A stretch of DNA of 64,000 bases, from contig NC_015673.1 of NCBI RefSeq assembly GCF_000177535.2, positions 1,240,001 to 1,304,000 of the forward strand. Direction: 5' to 3'. The DNA is from Corynebacterium resistens DSM 45100. Its GTDB lineage: Bacteria > Actinomycetota > Actinomycetes > Mycobacteriales > Mycobacteriaceae. Positions 18,121 to 28,900 of the stretch are shown one piece after another. Both the position numbers and the translations under genes were made by a program. Positions within the stretch are counted from its first letter, which is position 1; each line of letters starts with the position of its first letter. The notes under the pieces were generated by a model. The model was given only the letters and a program-made list of their open reading frames with translations, was not told the DNA's origin and searched no databases.

Positions 18121-18946
18121 GGGCACGGCGCTGCGGACGAGGAGCTGTGACTCCGTCGGCCAGGCGTCGAGCCAAAATGAGAAACGCCGTGTGAGCATTC
18201 ATTCGATGTTCCGGGCGTGTGGCAAGGCCCTCGACCTTCCATTCGCGTACCAAGGATTCCCACGCCTTGGGTTCGGTGAAGCAACCGGTCTCACGAATCC
18301 CTTCCATTACCTTCATGAGCTGCGGAACAGTCGCGACGTAAGTCATAAAGACTCCACCCGGGATGAGGATGTCTTTGACGGTATCTAGCATCTCCCACGG
18401 CTCGAGCATGTCCAGCAGCACCCGATCGACCTCCCCAACGTCTTCTTTGCGCACGTCTTTGAGGTCTCCGAGGCGTAGATCCCAGTTCTCGGGGTGCCCG
18501 CCCATGTATTCAGAGACATTCTGCTCGGCATAAGCCAAGTGATCCTCGCGAATCTCGTAAGAAATGAGCTTGCCCGTGGAACCCACCGCACGGAGCAACC
18601 ACATACTCATAGCGCCGGACCCAGCGCCCGCCTCCAAAACGGTGGCTCCCGGGAAAAAATCGCCTTCCACGAGGATCTGCGCTGCATCCTTGGGATAGAT
18701 CACCGCGGCGCCGCGAGGCATGGAAAGCACGTGATCCACCAAGAGGTGGCGGAAGCATAGGTACTGCCCGCCAGCAGTGGAATCCACTACCGTTCCCTCG
18801 TCTTGACCGATGATGTCATCGTGCTTGATTTCACCCTTGTGGGTGAAGAAGCTGGCACCGGGTTCCAAAGTGATGGTGAAGTGACGGCGTTTCGCATCGG
18901 TGAGTTGAACGCGGTCACCGGCGGTGAACTTGCCCGAATAGGCCAT
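18113..18946 (-). CDS. trmI: tRNA (adenine-58-N1)-methyltransferase
   Basis: Makes m1A58 in the T-loop of tRNAs as a homotetramer. The 277-residue protein has an N-terminal beta domain (MAYSGKFTAGDRVQLTDAKR) and a Rossmann methyltransferase core: ATVLEAGAGSGAMSMWLLRA (SAM-binding motif I, near residue 100), LISYEIREDHLAYAEQNV, and DRVLLDMLEPWEMLD (motif IV, near residue 170). The ORF could extend to 19276, but the ATG at 18946 starts the family domain and has GAGGAAG upstream. Same neighbour (recB-like gene) as in M. tuberculosis, though here yoaK-like is inserted between them. Confidence 0.94.
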   Translation of the reverse strand: MAYSGKFTAGDRVQLTDAKRRHFTITLEPGASFFTHKGEIKHDDIIGQDEGTVVDSTAGGQYLCFRHLLVDHVLSMPRGAAVIYPKDAAQILVEGDFFPGATVLEAGAGSGAMSMWLLRAVGSTGKLISYEIREDHLAYAEQNVSEYMGGHPENWDLRLGDLKDVRKEDVGEVDRVLLDMLEPWEMLDTVKDILIPGGVFMTYVATVPQLMKVMEGIRETGCFTEPKAWESLVREWKVEGLATRPEHRMNAHTAFLILARRLADGVTAPRPQRRARR

Positions 18947-19118
18947 GGGGTGGGTCTTCCTCTCGTCGCGGATTGCGGCCGTGTACGCTGCCTGCAGACT
19001 CAAGGGAGGCCACAGCAGATAGCGCAATCCTACGATGTTTGCGTGGCAAACTCTAAAGTGTGAACAGAGCGCACCGGGGGTGCGCAGCCACCTCGATACC
19101 ACAAGGGAGGACCCGCGG

Positions 19119-19796
19119 ATGTTGGAATACCGGCCTGGAGAACGGCTATTGGCCTTAGTATTTACCTTCGTCGCCGGCTTCATTGACTCTGTGGGCTTCA
19201 TCTTCCTCGGCGGGGTGTTTCTATCGTTCATGTCGGGCAACACCACCCGCTCGGCGACAGCATTGGTCGACGGCAATCACGAGCTGATGTTGTTGGCTGG
19301 TTCTTGCATCGTGTTGTTCGTCATTGGTGTGATGCTGGGTGCTTTGGTTCGACGCCTCATTACCCGTTCCCGCGGCCTCACCTTTGCACGTGAGTATGTA
19401 CTGGCTTTGATTGCTGCGCTATTGGTTGCGGCCTCGCTACTGATTTTCTGTGACCTAGCCCGAGTTGGGGTCATTGTAGTCTCCGTGGCAATTGGTGCGA
19501 TGAACAGCATCTTCGAGCGCAAAGGGGAGGTCTCTATCCCCCTGACGTATATGACTGGAACCTTGGTGAAAATGGGGCAACGGTTTGTAGATGCATTCTT
19601 CGACGGTCGCCATGTGTTCTGGTTAGCGCATCTGGCGCTGTGGACTAGCTTGTCATTGGGTGCTATCGCTGGCGCAGTTGCTTTCCGGTGGTGCGGAATC
19701 AGCGCAGTGCACATCGTGACAGCTATCGTGCTGATTTCCACGGTTGCTAACGCCCGCGTGCGGGCCGCGCGCCGGGCTAAAGGACTACCGGTCTAG
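19119..19796 (+). CDS. YoaK family (DUF1275) membrane protein
   Basis: 226 residues, nearly all hydrophobic, with about six membrane helices. The family signature is visible at the start: VAGFIDSVGFIFLGGVFLSF then MSGNTTR, followed by GAMNSIFERKGEVSIPLTYM and TGTLVKMGQ. DUF1275 proteins are widespread and their substrate or role is not established; a transport function is only presumed. ATG at 19119 has GGGAGG 9 bases upstream. Divergent from trmI. Confidence 0.85.
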   Translation: MLEYRPGERLLALVFTFVAGFIDSVGFIFLGGVFLSFMSGNTTRSATALVDGNHELMLLAGSCIVLFVIGVMLGALVRRLITRSRGLTFAREYVLALIAALLVAASLLIFCDLARVGVIVVSVAIGAMNSIFERKGEVSIPLTYMTGTLVKMGQRFVDAFFDGRHVFWLAHLALWTSLSLGAIAGAVAFRWCGISAVHIVTAIVLISTVANARVRAARRAKGLPV

Positions 19797-19984
19797 ACTC
19801 CGTCAGGATTGGTCGCGAGGTTTGTCCTTCACACTGAGTTCAGCGTTGGCGGAGATGGTTGTGGAGATTCGGGGGCTGGGGAAATGCCTGCGCGTGGCGG
19901 GACTCCCCGTCTTGCCTCGGGGAGGCTGTCCCCCAAGCTAGGTGCCCCTGGGCTGTGTCGGCATGAGTTCTAGAATGGTGAGCT

Positions 19985-20818
19985 GTGACTACTCCCGATT
20001 CTGCAAAGAGACGAGCCCATCTAGCCTTATCCCCTAGCCGCGCTGGGGATTACAAGCAATGCCCATTGCTGTTTAGGCTGCGGGCGATTGATCGGTTACC
20101 GGAGCCCAAGACAGTGGCGCAGGTGAAGGGCACCTTGGTTCATGCCGTGTTGGAGGATTTGCACGGTCTGCCACGGGCGGAGCGTACGTATCCGGCGGCC
20201 GTAAAGATGCTGAAACCAAAGTGGGCGAAGATGGTAGAAGACGATCCGGAGTTATTGGAGTTGGTGCCCGATTCGGAGACTCATGCCTACTTGGTGGAGT
20301 GCCGCAGTCTGGTCAAGGGGTACTTCTATATGGAGAACCCTGAGGGGTTTGACGCCCATGAGTGCGAGAAATACATCAACATGATGCTTCCCAACGGAGT
20401 ACCTGTCCGCGGTTTCATTGATCGGGTGGATATAGCGCCCACAGGCGAGGTACGAGTGGTGGATTATAAGACGGGGAAAAAGCCACTGCCCCGTTACTCT
20501 GAATCCGCCAAGTTCCAGATGTTGTTCTACGCTCTGGTGTGGTGGCGTATGACCGGCGAAATCCCAGCGCAGCTGCGCTTAATGTATCTGAAAGTGGCTG
20601 ATGACATGGTTCTCAATCCCAGCCCTGCGGAGTTGCAATATTTCGAACGCGACCTCGAAACCTTGTGGGGTGCGATCAAGCGAGATGTAGAAACTGGCGA
20701 ATTCACTCCGCGGGAAACAAAGCTGTGTGGATGGTGCCATTTCCAAGAGATCTGCCCTCAATTCGGAGGCACTCCCCCAGAATATCCGCGTGAGTTAGCT
20801 ATAAACCTGCTTCCGTAA
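19985..20818 (+). CDS. RecB-family PD-(D/E)XK nuclease with C-terminal Cys cluster
   Basis: 277 residues. The start LSPSRAGDYKQCPLLFRLR has the first Cys, GTLVHAVLEDLHG the HxxLE element, and GFIDRVDIAPTGEVRVVDYK then TGKKP the D..DYKTGK catalytic motif (near residue 150). The end has CGWCHFQEICP (about 250-260), giving with the N-terminal Cys a Cas4/AddB-like four-cysteine iron-sulfur cluster. It is the homolog of mycobacterial Rv2119 and is linked to trmI as there. Exact role in DNA repair is not known. GTG start at 19985 follows TAGAAT by 8 bases, so the mRNA is probably leaderless. Confidence 0.88.
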   Translation: MTTPDSAKRRAHLALSPSRAGDYKQCPLLFRLRAIDRLPEPKTVAQVKGTLVHAVLEDLHGLPRAERTYPAAVKMLKPKWAKMVEDDPELLELVPDSETHAYLVECRSLVKGYFYMENPEGFDAHECEKYINMMLPNGVPVRGFIDRVDIAPTGEVRVVDYKTGKKPLPRYSESAKFQMLFYALVWWRMTGEIPAQLRLMYLKVADDMVLNPSPAELQYFERDLETLWGAIKRDVETGEFTPRETKLCGWCHFQEICPQFGGTPPEYPRELAINLLP

Positions 20819-20847
20819 GGGGCTGGAAACTCCCCAAAAGAAAGCGT

Positions 20848-20885
20848 AATGCTCCCCGGCAGCAGTTGGGTGCGGGGAGCATTTT
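20848..20885 (+). terminator. Rho-independent terminator after the RecB-like gene
   Basis: AATGCTCCCC (20848-20857) and GGGGAGCATT (20874-20883) form a perfect 10-bp stem with a 16-base loop, ending in TTTTCC. It is 30 bases after the stop at 20818 and also separates this gene from the convergent aspA. Confidence 0.85.
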
Positions 20886-20944
20886 CCTCTGTGTAGGAGA
20901 TCCTCTGTGTAGGAGAGGATTGTGCTTCTCGTTCTAGGCAGCGA

Positions 20945-22477
20945 CTACTTGTAGAGCTTGCCTTGGAACTTCGGGTTTAGCAGGTTGTCTGCGCTGAGGA
21001 CGTTCTCTAGGGTCTCTTCGTCCAGGAGCTGCTTCTCCAGAACCAGATCGCGCACAGACTTGCCGGTCTTCGCCGCTTCCTTTCCGATGACATCGCCATT
21101 GTGGTGGCCGATCAACGGATTCAGGTAGGTCACGATGCCGATGGAGTTATCGACATACTCACGGCACACATCCTTATTGGCCGTGATACCCACGACACAC
21201 AGCGTGCGTAGCGAGTTGCAGGCTCGAGCCAGCAGACGAACAGATTCGAAAACGCACTGCGCGATGACAGGCTCCATGACGTTCAACTGCAACTGACCTG
21301 CCTCTGCGGCCATGGTGACGGTCATGTCGTTGCCGAAGACCTTGAAGCAAATCTGGTTGACAACCTCGGGGATAACCGGGTTGACCTTCGCAGGCATGAT
21401 GGAGGAACCAGCCTGTCGAGGTGGCAGATTGATTTCATTCAAACCAGCACGCGGGCCGGAAGACAGCAGGCGGAGGTCATTACAGATCTTGCCCAGCTTC
21501 ATGGCTACGCGCTTCACGGAGCTGTGCGCATTGACGTAGGCGCCACAGTCACTGGTTGCTTCGACCAGATCGCGTGCGGACAGGATATCTAGGCCGGTGA
21601 CTTCACCTAGGGCCCGCACCGCAGCTTCGCGGTAACCGGGAGGCGTATTAACTCCGGTACCGATCGCGGTGCCACCCAAGTTGACCTCGCGCAGGTGCTC
21701 CTGAGCGCGCACGAGCTGCAATTGCTCTTCAGCCAAATTTGCGGCGAAAGCGTGGAACTCTTGACCAAGGCTCATGGGCACGGCGTCTTGCAACTGTGTG
21801 CGCCCCATTTTGAGGATGTTCGAGAACTCACGTCCCTTGTTGTCGAGGGCGCGCTGTACAGCGTCAAGGTGCTTGATCAGTTCATCGAAAGCAAAATGCA
21901 GACCCAAACGGAATCCGGTGGGGTAAGCATCGTTGGTGGATTGGGACATGTTGACATCATCATTTGGGTTGATGATGTCGTAGCTGCCCTTCGGGTGCCC
22001 GAGGTGCTCCAGCGCGAGGTTTGCAATTACCTCGTTGGTATTCATGTTGACACTGGTTCCGGCGCCACCCTGGAACACGTCGATGGGGAACTGATCCATA
22101 CAACGATGCTCTTCAAGCACCTGGTCACAAGCCCAAATGATTGCCTCAGCCTTGTGCTCTTCCAGGGCACCAACTTCCCGGTTAGCGATGGCAGTAGCCT
22201 TCTTTACCATGACCATGCCGCGGATAAATTCCGGCAGCATATTGATGGTGGTACGCGAGATCTGGAAGTTATCTACCGCACGGAGCGTGTGGATACCGTA
22301 GTAGGCGTCTGCCGGGATCTCCATCTTGCCCAGAAGGTCTTCTTCAACGCGAAACTTCTCGGCCGCGCGTGCCATCTGGGAGTGAGTTTCCGCTTGCGTG
22401 ATGATGTCGGTCGAGGTGACGACGCGACCCGATTCGGCATCCGTAGCGGAAGGAGATGGGACAGGGGTGTCTGTCAT
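20945..22477 (-). CDS. aspA: Aspartate ammonia-lyase
   Basis: Reversible deamination of L-aspartate to fumarate and ammonia in the cytosol. 510 residues. The fumarase/aspartase signature [15 protein letters not shown] is present near residue 360, with [16 protein letters not shown] and [18 protein letters not shown] as further active-site segments. The first about 38 residues (Ser/Thr/Glu-rich, before [18 protein letters not shown]) are an extension beyond enterobacterial AspA; C. glutamicum AspA has a similar one. ATG at 22477 with AAGGAC upstream. Stands alone and converges with the RecB-like gene. Confidence 0.95.
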   Translation of the reverse strand: MTDTPVPSPSATDAESGRVVTSTDIITQAETHSQMARAAEKFRVEEDLLGKMEIPADAYYGIHTLRAVDNFQISRTTINMLPEFIRGMVMVKKATAIANREVGALEEHKAEAIIWACDQVLEEHRCMDQFPIDVFQGGAGTSVNMNTNEVIANLALEHLGHPKGSYDIINPNDDVNMSQSTNDAYPTGFRLGLHFAFDELIKHLDAVQRALDNKGREFSNILKMGRTQLQDAVPMSLGQEFHAFAANLAEEQLQLVRAQEHLREVNLGGTAIGTGVNTPPGYREAAVRALGEVTGLDILSARDLVEATSDCGAYVNAHSSVKRVAMKLGKICNDLRLLSSGPRAGLNEINLPPRQAGSSIMPAKVNPVIPEVVNQICFKVFGNDMTVTMAAEAGQLQLNVMEPVIAQCVFESVRLLARACNSLRTLCVVGITANKDVCREYVDNSIGIVTYLNPLIGHHNGDVIGKEAAKTGKSVRDLVLEKQLLDEETLENVLSADNLLNPKFQGKLYK

Positions 22478-22688
22478 TGAGAGAGTCCTTTGTGTCTCAG
22501 TCGTTTTGGTAATCGGTTTTACATCGATCGCCTCTACCCTAATGATTTGTTTCGACGCCTAAGACATCCCTGCCTCCCAAAATCCGTGTGGAAGCTTCTA
22601 TATTCCCCCTGACCTCGTTCTTTGTGAGAAGCGAACAGTGGGAAAACACGCCCTTTAAGGGGTAAGAGGATTATGTTTTTAAGCAATC

Positions 22689-22720
22689 TCCCTACACAGA
22701 ATGCTCTGAGTGTGTATGGG
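22689..22720 (-). terminator. Candidate hairpin after hisG
   Basis: CCCTACACA and TGTGTATGGG pair into a 9-bp stem with one bulge and a 12-base loop, about 30 bases beyond the hisG stop. No T-run follows immediately on the minus strand. The rest of the 274-base aspA-hisG gap shows no gene. Confidence 0.35.
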
Positions 22721-22751
22721 AATAAAGCTATCGTGCATGGCGTGGCGGCAA

Positions 22752-23597
22752 CTAGATGCGTGCGATGCGTATATCCGAGGCAAGGATTGCCTCCGCGCCG
22801 AGAGCAGAGAGCTTGTCCATGAGAGGGTTGGCGTCCTTGCGTGGCACCATTGCGCGCACCGCAACCCACTTTTCATTGGCCAGTGGCGAAACGGTTGGAG
22901 CGGAAAGTCCAGGTGTAATGTCAGCAACAGCTTGAAGCTTTTCGCGTGCCACGTTGTAATCGAGCATCACGTAGTTTTTGGCGTGCAAGATACCCTCCAT
23001 ACGTCGGAGTAGCACGCGCTGGTCTTCGGTTACCTCGGTGCCTTTTCGGCCAACAATCACGGCTTCCGAAACACACAGTGGTTCTCCGAAAGGTTTGAGT
23101 CCTTGCAGCCGAAGGGTACGACCGGTTGAGACTACATCGGCGATCGCGTCAGCGACGCCGAGCCGAATAGAAATTTCAACCGCGCCGTCGAGTCGAATAA
23201 CATCGGCCTCGATTCCCCGAGCATTTAGATCTTTGCGAACAAGGTTCGGGTAGCTTGTTGCGATACGGGCACCTGCGAGCTTTTCGATGCTCCACTCCTC
23301 TTCGGCAGGGGCTGCATAGCGGAATGTGGATGCCCCGAAGCCCAATCCCATGAGTTCTTGAACTTCTTCGCGTGTATCGGCGGCTAGGTCCCGGCCAGTA
23401 ATGCCAATATCTAAGTGGCCGGAGGCGATATAGATGGCAATATCTTTGGGGCGCAGGAAGTAGAACTCAACCTGGTTTTGCTCATCCAAAACGGTCAGCG
23501 CTTTTGAATCCCCGCGGGTGGAATAACCGGCTTCTTTCAATACTTCTGTAGCAGCTTCGGACAAAGAACCTTTGTTGGGAACAGCAACGCGTAGCAT
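22752..23597 (-). CDS. hisG: ATP phosphoribosyltransferase (long form)
   Basis: First step of histidine synthesis: ATP plus PRPP to phosphoribosyl-ATP. 281 residues, the long form with a C-terminal ACT-like domain that binds histidine for feedback inhibition. Visible: [38 protein letters not shown], and the PRPP loop [17 protein letters not shown] (near residue 160); regulatory domain from about 210. ATG at 23597 chosen because it starts the family domain; upstream starts add an Arg-rich stretch. hisE is 155 bases upstream and probably in the same transcript. Confidence 0.95.
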   Translation of the reverse strand: MLRVAVPNKGSLSEAATEVLKEAGYSTRGDSKALTVLDEQNQVEFYFLRPKDIAIYIASGHLDIGITGRDLAADTREEVQELMGLGFGASTFRYAAPAEEEWSIEKLAGARIATSYPNLVRKDLNARGIEADVIRLDGAVEISIRLGVADAIADVVSTGRTLRLQGLKPFGEPLCVSEAVIVGRKGTEVTEDQRVLLRRMEGILHAKNYVMLDYNVAREKLQAVADITPGLSAPTVSPLANEKWVAVRAMVPRKDANPLMDKLSALGAEAILASDIRIARI

Positions 23598-23753
23598 CGT
23601 GGAGACTTTCTGAGATCGGTGTTTGACTCGATATTTCTGGGACGATTTTCGGGATAACCTGCTGCAACCGAAGCGAATCACGCTTCTAGGCTGGCGCAGA
23701 AAAGGAAGCTTAACTTTCCTGTTCTCTAGGTGTTTTAAAGGAACTTAGGTGTT

Positions 23754-24026
23754 TTAGAGGAACTTGTAGATATCCGAGGGCTTCAACCCGCGTTGGATCA
23801 TGACTACTTGCAGCCAATAAATCAGCTGGGAGATTTCCTCGGACAGTTCATCATCCGACTGATACTCCGCAGCCATCCATACTTCGGCTGCTTCTTCGAC
23901 AATCTTTTTTCCCTGGAAATGCACTCCAGCGTCAAGAGCTTTGACGGTACCGGAACCTTCCGGTCGATCGGCAGCGCGTTGCGCTAGTTCAGCAAAGAGG
24001 GATTCGAAAGTCTTATCATCATTCAC
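23754..24026 (-). CDS. hisE: Phosphoribosyl-ATP pyrophosphatase
   Basis: Second step of histidine synthesis: hydrolysis of phosphoribosyl-ATP to phosphoribosyl-AMP. 90 residues in an all-alpha MazG-like fold: [38 protein letters not shown] (metal-binding EExxE), [22 protein letters not shown] at 24026 gives the usual length; an ATG at 24074 would add an unconserved [13 protein letters not shown] stretch. Adjacent to hisG as in mycobacteria. Confidence 0.93.
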   Translation of the reverse strand: MNDDKTFESLFAELAQRAADRPEGSGTVKALDAGVHFQGKKIVEEAAEVWMAAEYQSDDELSEEISQLIYWLQVVMIQRGLKPSDIYKFL

Positions 24027-24087
24027 AAACCCATTGTTGCACGTCGGCGCCCAAGTTGTGTGGTGATTCCCCATTAAATTGCACGAG

Positions 24088-24206
24088 AGGCCCTATCGAC
24101 GCGAAGCGAAGCCACAGCAAAGCGATGCAAGGCCCTATTGAACCGAAGCTAGGCCACAGCAAACCGATATAAGGCTTCATCGAAGCGGAGCCAGGCCACA
24201 GCAATG
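24088..24206. repeat. Three tandem 42-base imperfect repeats between the HAD gene and hisE
   Basis: Units start at 24088, 24130 and 24172, each AGGCCCTAT- or AGGCTTCAT-like, followed by GAAGC and CCACAGCAA. The period is exactly 42 bases. On the minus strand this is 14 codons and reads LLWPxFxSIGPxIA three times, but no start signal supports a gene. The repeats lie in the expected hisE leader. They could be a dispersed corynebacterial repeat or a leader structure. Confidence 0.7.
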
Positions 24207-24208
24207 GC

Positions 24209-24910
24209 CTACCGCTGAGGATAATTCACATACAGATTCCTCACTCGACCGAGATTAAAGGCACTGAGATCAGCCTCTCCGCCTGTGAGGTCTCGGAGCA
24301 GTGGAACCTCTCTCGGAGTGTCCAGGTCCGAATCAGTGGGAACCCCTACGACCCGACATCCTGCGGTGTACGCAGCAGTCATACCAGTACGGGAATCTTC
24401 GAAAACCAAGCAATCGTCGGGGTGCAAACCCAATTGGGTTGATGCCGCATAGTAAATATCAGGCGCAGGTTTTCCTTCAGACACTTCATCCCCACACACT
24501 GTGACCTCAAAGTACCGTCTGCCAATTGTTTTCAAAGCCTGGTCAGTGAGTACCCGGGCGGTATTGGTGACCAGCGCCATCGGGATACCTGCATCGAGTG
24601 CCTCTTGCAGCACGGTTGTCACACCGGGACGGAAAGGAAGTTTGGTGTCAAACAACTGCCCCACTCGCCGGAACATCCACTGCACCCAATGTGTGACATC
24701 GTCTTCGGATAGGTGCAAGTCGGCAAAGTTTGCGCAGAGTCTCACCGTGTTTTCGGTGGTGCCACCCACCGTCAGTTCACGTACTTCAGGGGATATGCGC
24801 CGCCCCATCGCTTCGGACATTTCATAAGTTGCAATGCCCCACAGTGGTTCCGTGTCCACGAGGGTGCCATCCATATCCCACAAGATTGCCTTCATGATGT
24901 TTACAACCAT
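24209..24910 (-). CDS. HAD-superfamily (subfamily IA) phosphatase
   Basis: 233 residues. Motif I ILWDMDGTLVDTEP gives the nucleophile Asp (residue 12) and the acid Asp; motif II MALVTNTAR (Thr), motif III GKPAPDIYYAAS (Lys), and motif IV CLVFEDSRTGMTAAYTAGC. The cap is alpha-helical (C1). It resembles beta-phosphoglucomutase-like and sugar-phosphate phosphatases; the substrate cannot be read from sequence. ATG at 24910 has GAGGGGG at the right distance, preferred over the ATG at 24895. It may share a transcript with hisE and hisG; an isolated HAD phosphatase beside his genes is interesting as a histidinol-phosphatase candidate, but that is speculation. Confidence 0.88.
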   Translation of the reverse strand: MVVNIMKAILWDMDGTLVDTEPLWGIATYEMSEAMGRRISPEVRELTVGGTTENTVRLCANFADLHLSEDDVTHWVQWMFRRVGQLFDTKLPFRPGVTTVLQEALDAGIPMALVTNTARVLTDQALKTIGRRYFEVTVCGDEVSEGKPAPDIYYAASTQLGLHPDDCLVFEDSRTGMTAAYTAGCRVVGVPTDSDLDTPREVPLLRDLTGGEADLSAFNLGRVRNLYVNYPQR

Positions 24911-25039
24911 AAACGACCCCCTCAGTTTCGGCAGATCGCTAAAAGCGATAATCGCAATCTCCCTTCCGAAAGGTTAACCGCCACTAACATAACAATGAGT
25001 CAGTAGTTTCCCACCCCAAAGTCCGCGAAGGAGTTACGC

Positions 25040-25933
25040 ATGTCGGCCACACAACACGATGGGCTTGTTCCAGACGCACCGGCCTACTTCATTGCCGGGG
25101 GCGTGAGTGAGGGTAAAGACGAGTTAGGCAACCCAGCCCGCGTATATACTTACCTCCCCACGATCCATACGGAATCTCCGTGGGGTGCTGGCGGATTCCA
25201 ACACGGCTCTCCCCCAGCAGCACTTGTGGCAGTGACGCTGGAGGAAGGCGCTCGTGAACATGGTGTTGATCTTTCCGCTGGTCGATTCGCCCGAATGACT
25301 GTGGAAATCCTTGGAGCGGTTCCGTTAAGTGCCCTATTTGCAACCGTGCGCGTGGTGCGCCCTGGGCGTCGAATAAGCATGTTGGAAACGACGATTCGCG
25401 ACGAGTCGGGACGAGCTTTCATCCGAGGCACAGGATGGTGGGTGCGGGCGGCCAATACCGCGGACATTGAACGTTGCGTGGCACCAGCGATTCCTGGTCC
25501 AGAAAAAGGCCGCCCAGCCACGGAGTTCGTTGACCAGTGGTCCAGTGGTTACATTGACTCAATTCAAGTAGTTCGGACGGAATTGAGTGGTGAGGATTCT
25601 TCGGACTACGCTGCAAGAAATCCGGCAGTCTACTGGTCCCGATCCGAGTTCCCAGTCGTTGAGGGCCGAGAAGATTCCAGCTGGGTTAGGCTCATGAAGA
25701 CTGTGGACATTGCCAACGGCCTAAACACAGTCTTGGATCCTAAAAAATGGGTCTACATGAACGTAGATTTGAGCGTTTACCTGCATCGTCCGCTGAACGG
25801 TGAGTGGGTTGGGCTTTCTGCAGAGGCCAACTATGGGCCTGACGGCATGGGCACAACCGTATCGCGCATTTACGACGTGAACGGTCCCGTGGGCACCGTC
25901 AACCAGGCGATTATGTTGGAGCGTGCCCACTAA
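25040..25933 (+). CDS. Thioesterase-like (double hotdog) acyl-CoA thioesterase family protein
   Basis: 297 residues with two hotdog halves. The first holds GGFQHGSPPAALVAVTLEEG (about 51-70) and FARMTVEILGAVPLSALFAT; the second includes VDIANGLNTVLDPKKWVYMN and ends GTVSRIYDVNGPVGTVNQA. This fits the PF13622-type thioesterase family common in mycolic-acid bacteria. Specific acyl-CoA substrate unknown. ATG at 25040 has AAGGAG. Convergent with metH, 18 bases apart. Confidence 0.8.
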   Translation: MSATQHDGLVPDAPAYFIAGGVSEGKDELGNPARVYTYLPTIHTESPWGAGGFQHGSPPAALVAVTLEEGAREHGVDLSAGRFARMTVEILGAVPLSALFATVRVVRPGRRISMLETTIRDESGRAFIRGTGWWVRAANTADIERCVAPAIPGPEKGRPATEFVDQWSSGYIDSIQVVRTELSGEDSSDYAARNPAVYWSRSEFPVVEGREDSSWVRLMKTVDIANGLNTVLDPKKWVYMNVDLSVYLHRPLNGEWVGLSAEANYGPDGMGTTVSRIYDVNGPVGTVNQAIMLERAH

Positions 25934-25951
25934 GTCTGAGACCCGCGATGG

Positions 25952-28900
25952 TTAGACGTTGAAGTACTTGGCTTCCGGGTGGTAGAGCACAAAGGCATCC
26001 GTGGATTGCTCTGGGTGTAGCTGTAATTCTTCGGAGAGAACTACGCCTAGTTTCTCTGCCTCCAACATGTCCACGAGGGCGCGACGGTCTTCCATATCTG
26101 GGCACGACCCGTAGCCGAAGCTAAAACGTGCTCCTCGGTACTGCAGGTCAAAGAAGTCCTCCATGTTGGCCGAATCTTCATCACCAGCAGTGGTCCCATC
26201 AGCGAATTTCAGCTCACTGCGAATACGGGAATGCCAGTACTCGGCAAGTGCTTCCGTCAATTGAACGCCTACTCCGTGGACCTCCAAGTATTCGCGGTAA
26301 GCATCTTTCGCGAAAAGTTCATTGGCGAAGTCCGCAATCGGCTGCCCCATTGTTACCAACTGAAAGGGCATGACGTCCGTTTGCCCCAGCTCGATGGCGC
26401 GTTCCCGCGAGCAGATGAAATCCGCAATGTTGAGAAAGCGACCACGTTGCTGACGTGGGAACGTGAAAGAATGGATCGGCTTCGCATGGGGATCAGCGGA
26501 AGCTGCGGGGCTCGATGGCGTCGGCAAAAAATGAACCGTGTCGCCCTCCGAAACAGCCGGAAAGTAACCATAAACCACGGCGGCGGCATCGAGAACACCG
26601 TTGGACTTCAGCTCGTCCAACAAAGCCCGCAGGCGTGGACGGCCATCGGTCTCCACCAATTCTTCGTAGGTTGGACCAGCCTCTGCACGGGAAGGCATCA
26701 ATCCCCATTGACCGCGGAAAAGAGCCCGTTCATCTAGGTTGGGCAGATAGTCGGCCAGGCTAATTCCCTTGACAATGCGCGGCCCCCAGAACGGCGGGGT
26801 TGCCAGTGGCACGTCGATGGCCACATCGGAACGTGCGGGGACTTCGACGGGCTCCGCATTGGTCTTACGCTTGGCAGCAATCGCCTTGGAACGCTCGCGA
26901 CGGGCACGGCGCTTTTCGCGCTTCACCGTAACCTCGGCGGATTCCTCGGTGTGCTCGCCGCGCAGACCAGCCATGATCCCGTCCAAGACTGTGAGCGCCT
27001 CAAAGGCATCCTTGGAGTAGTAGACATCCCCGTCGTAAACCTCGGTCAAGTCGTCTTCCACGTAGGGGCGCGTTAGCGCGGCGCCACCGAGCATTACCGG
27101 GTAATGAGATTTGCCCAAGCGGTTGAGCTCTTCAAGGTTCTCTTTCATCACAACAGTGGATTTCACCAGAAGCCCGGACATACCGATGACGTCTGCATTA
27201 TTTTCTTCCGCTGCTTCCAAAATTGCGCTGATGGGTTGCTTGATGCCGATGTTCACGACATCGTAGCCGTTGTTCGACAAGATGATGTCGACCAAGTTCT
27301 TCCCAATATCGTGCACGTCGCCCTTCACCGTCGCGATGACCATCTTGCCTTTCGATGCCCCGCTACCGGCTTCACTTTCCATGTGGGGTTCTAGATTGGC
27401 CACAGCAGCCTTCATCGTTTCCGCAGATTGCAAGACGAAAGGCAGCTGCATTTCTCCAGAGCCAAAAAGATCACCTACGGTTTTCATGCCGGCCAGCAAG
27501 TCCTCATTGATGATGGCAACCGGATCTTTTTCTTTCATAGCCTCATCGAGATCATCGGTGAGCCCATTGCGATCGCCGTCAATAATGCGCTGGGCAAGCC
27601 GCTCAAACAGGGGCATCGCGGCAAGGGCTTCGGCTCGGGCATCCTTGGCGCTAGCTGCGCTCACACCCTCAAACAACTGCATGAATGTCTGCAGAGGGTC
27701 GTATCCTTCGGTGCGGCGGTCGTAGACCATATCGAGTGCCACTTTGCGCTGTTCTTCATCAATCCGGTTCATTGGCAGGATCTTCGAAGAGTGTGCAATG
27801 GCAGTATCCAGGCCAGCCTCAATACACTCATTGAGGAACACCGAATTGAGCACTTGCCGTGCGGCTGGGTTCAAGCCAAACGAGATATTGGAAAGCCCCA
27901 GTGTGGTGTGCACCGCCGGGTGGCGTTTTTTCAATTCGCGAATTGCATTGATGGTTTCAATTCCATCTTTGCGGGTCTCTTCTTGGCCGGTGGAGATCGG
28001 GAATGTCAGGCAGTCAACGATGATGTCTTCCTCCGGAACACCCCAACTGCCGGTGATATCGGCGATCAAGCGCTCAGCGATCTCTACCTTCTTCTCCGCA
28101 GTACGCGCCTGGCCCTCCTCGTCGATAGTTAGCGCCACCACTGCCGCGCCATGCTGCTTCACCAACCGCATAATCCGCTGGTAGCGCGAATCCGGCCCGT
28201 CGCCATCTTCGAAGTTAACGGAGTTCACGGCGCTGCGACCGCCAAGGTGTTCGAGGCCCACACGAATCACATCCGGCTCGGTGGAGTCAATCATGATTGG
28301 CAGCGTGGAGTTCGTTGCTAATAACGCCGCCAGCCTGGCCATGTCCTCGGTACCATCGCGACCCACATAGTCGATGCACAGGTCCACCATGTGTGCACCA
28401 TCCCGTACTTGATCCTTCGCGATTTCGAGACACTTTTCTAGGTCCCCGGCCAGCATCGCTTCGCGGAATGCCTTTGAGCCATTCGCATTCGTCCGTTGGC
28501 CAATCATTGTGATGCCGGTATCTTGCGTCAGTGGCACCGCCTGATAGAGCGAAGCGACGTTGTTGTTAACGTTGACTGTCCTCTTGGCCTGCACAGCTGG
28601 TGCTACTGGTGGGGCGAGCTCACTGTGCGCAATTGGGCCTTTTTCTTTAGTTTCTGACGCCCCGCTGCTCACGGACTGCGTTCCCAGCACCGCTTCGCGA
28701 ACTGCGGTGATGTGTTCCGGCGTGGTGCCGCAGCAGCCTCCCACCATGCTTAAGCCATAGTCCGCAACGAATCCGCGCAGGGCCACGCCCAACTCGGGTG
28801 CTGTGAGGGGATATTCCGCCCCATTCGCGCCCAGCACAGGTAGCCCGGCGTTTGGCATCACTGAAACGGGCAGAGAGGTGTTGTTGGATAGATAGCGCAG

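Noticed and set aside
21695..22480. 261-residue plus-strand ORF opposite aspA
   Set aside because: Full overlap with a certain gene; no ribosome binding site or motif.
22534..22927. Short minus ORFs between aspA and hisG
   Set aside because: Overlap each other and hisG in other frames; Arg/Cys-rich composition and no start signals.
24019..24204. 61-residue minus ORF covering the 42-base repeats and the hisE start
   Set aside because: No ribosome binding site and overlap with hisE in another frame; kept as a repeat, not a gene.
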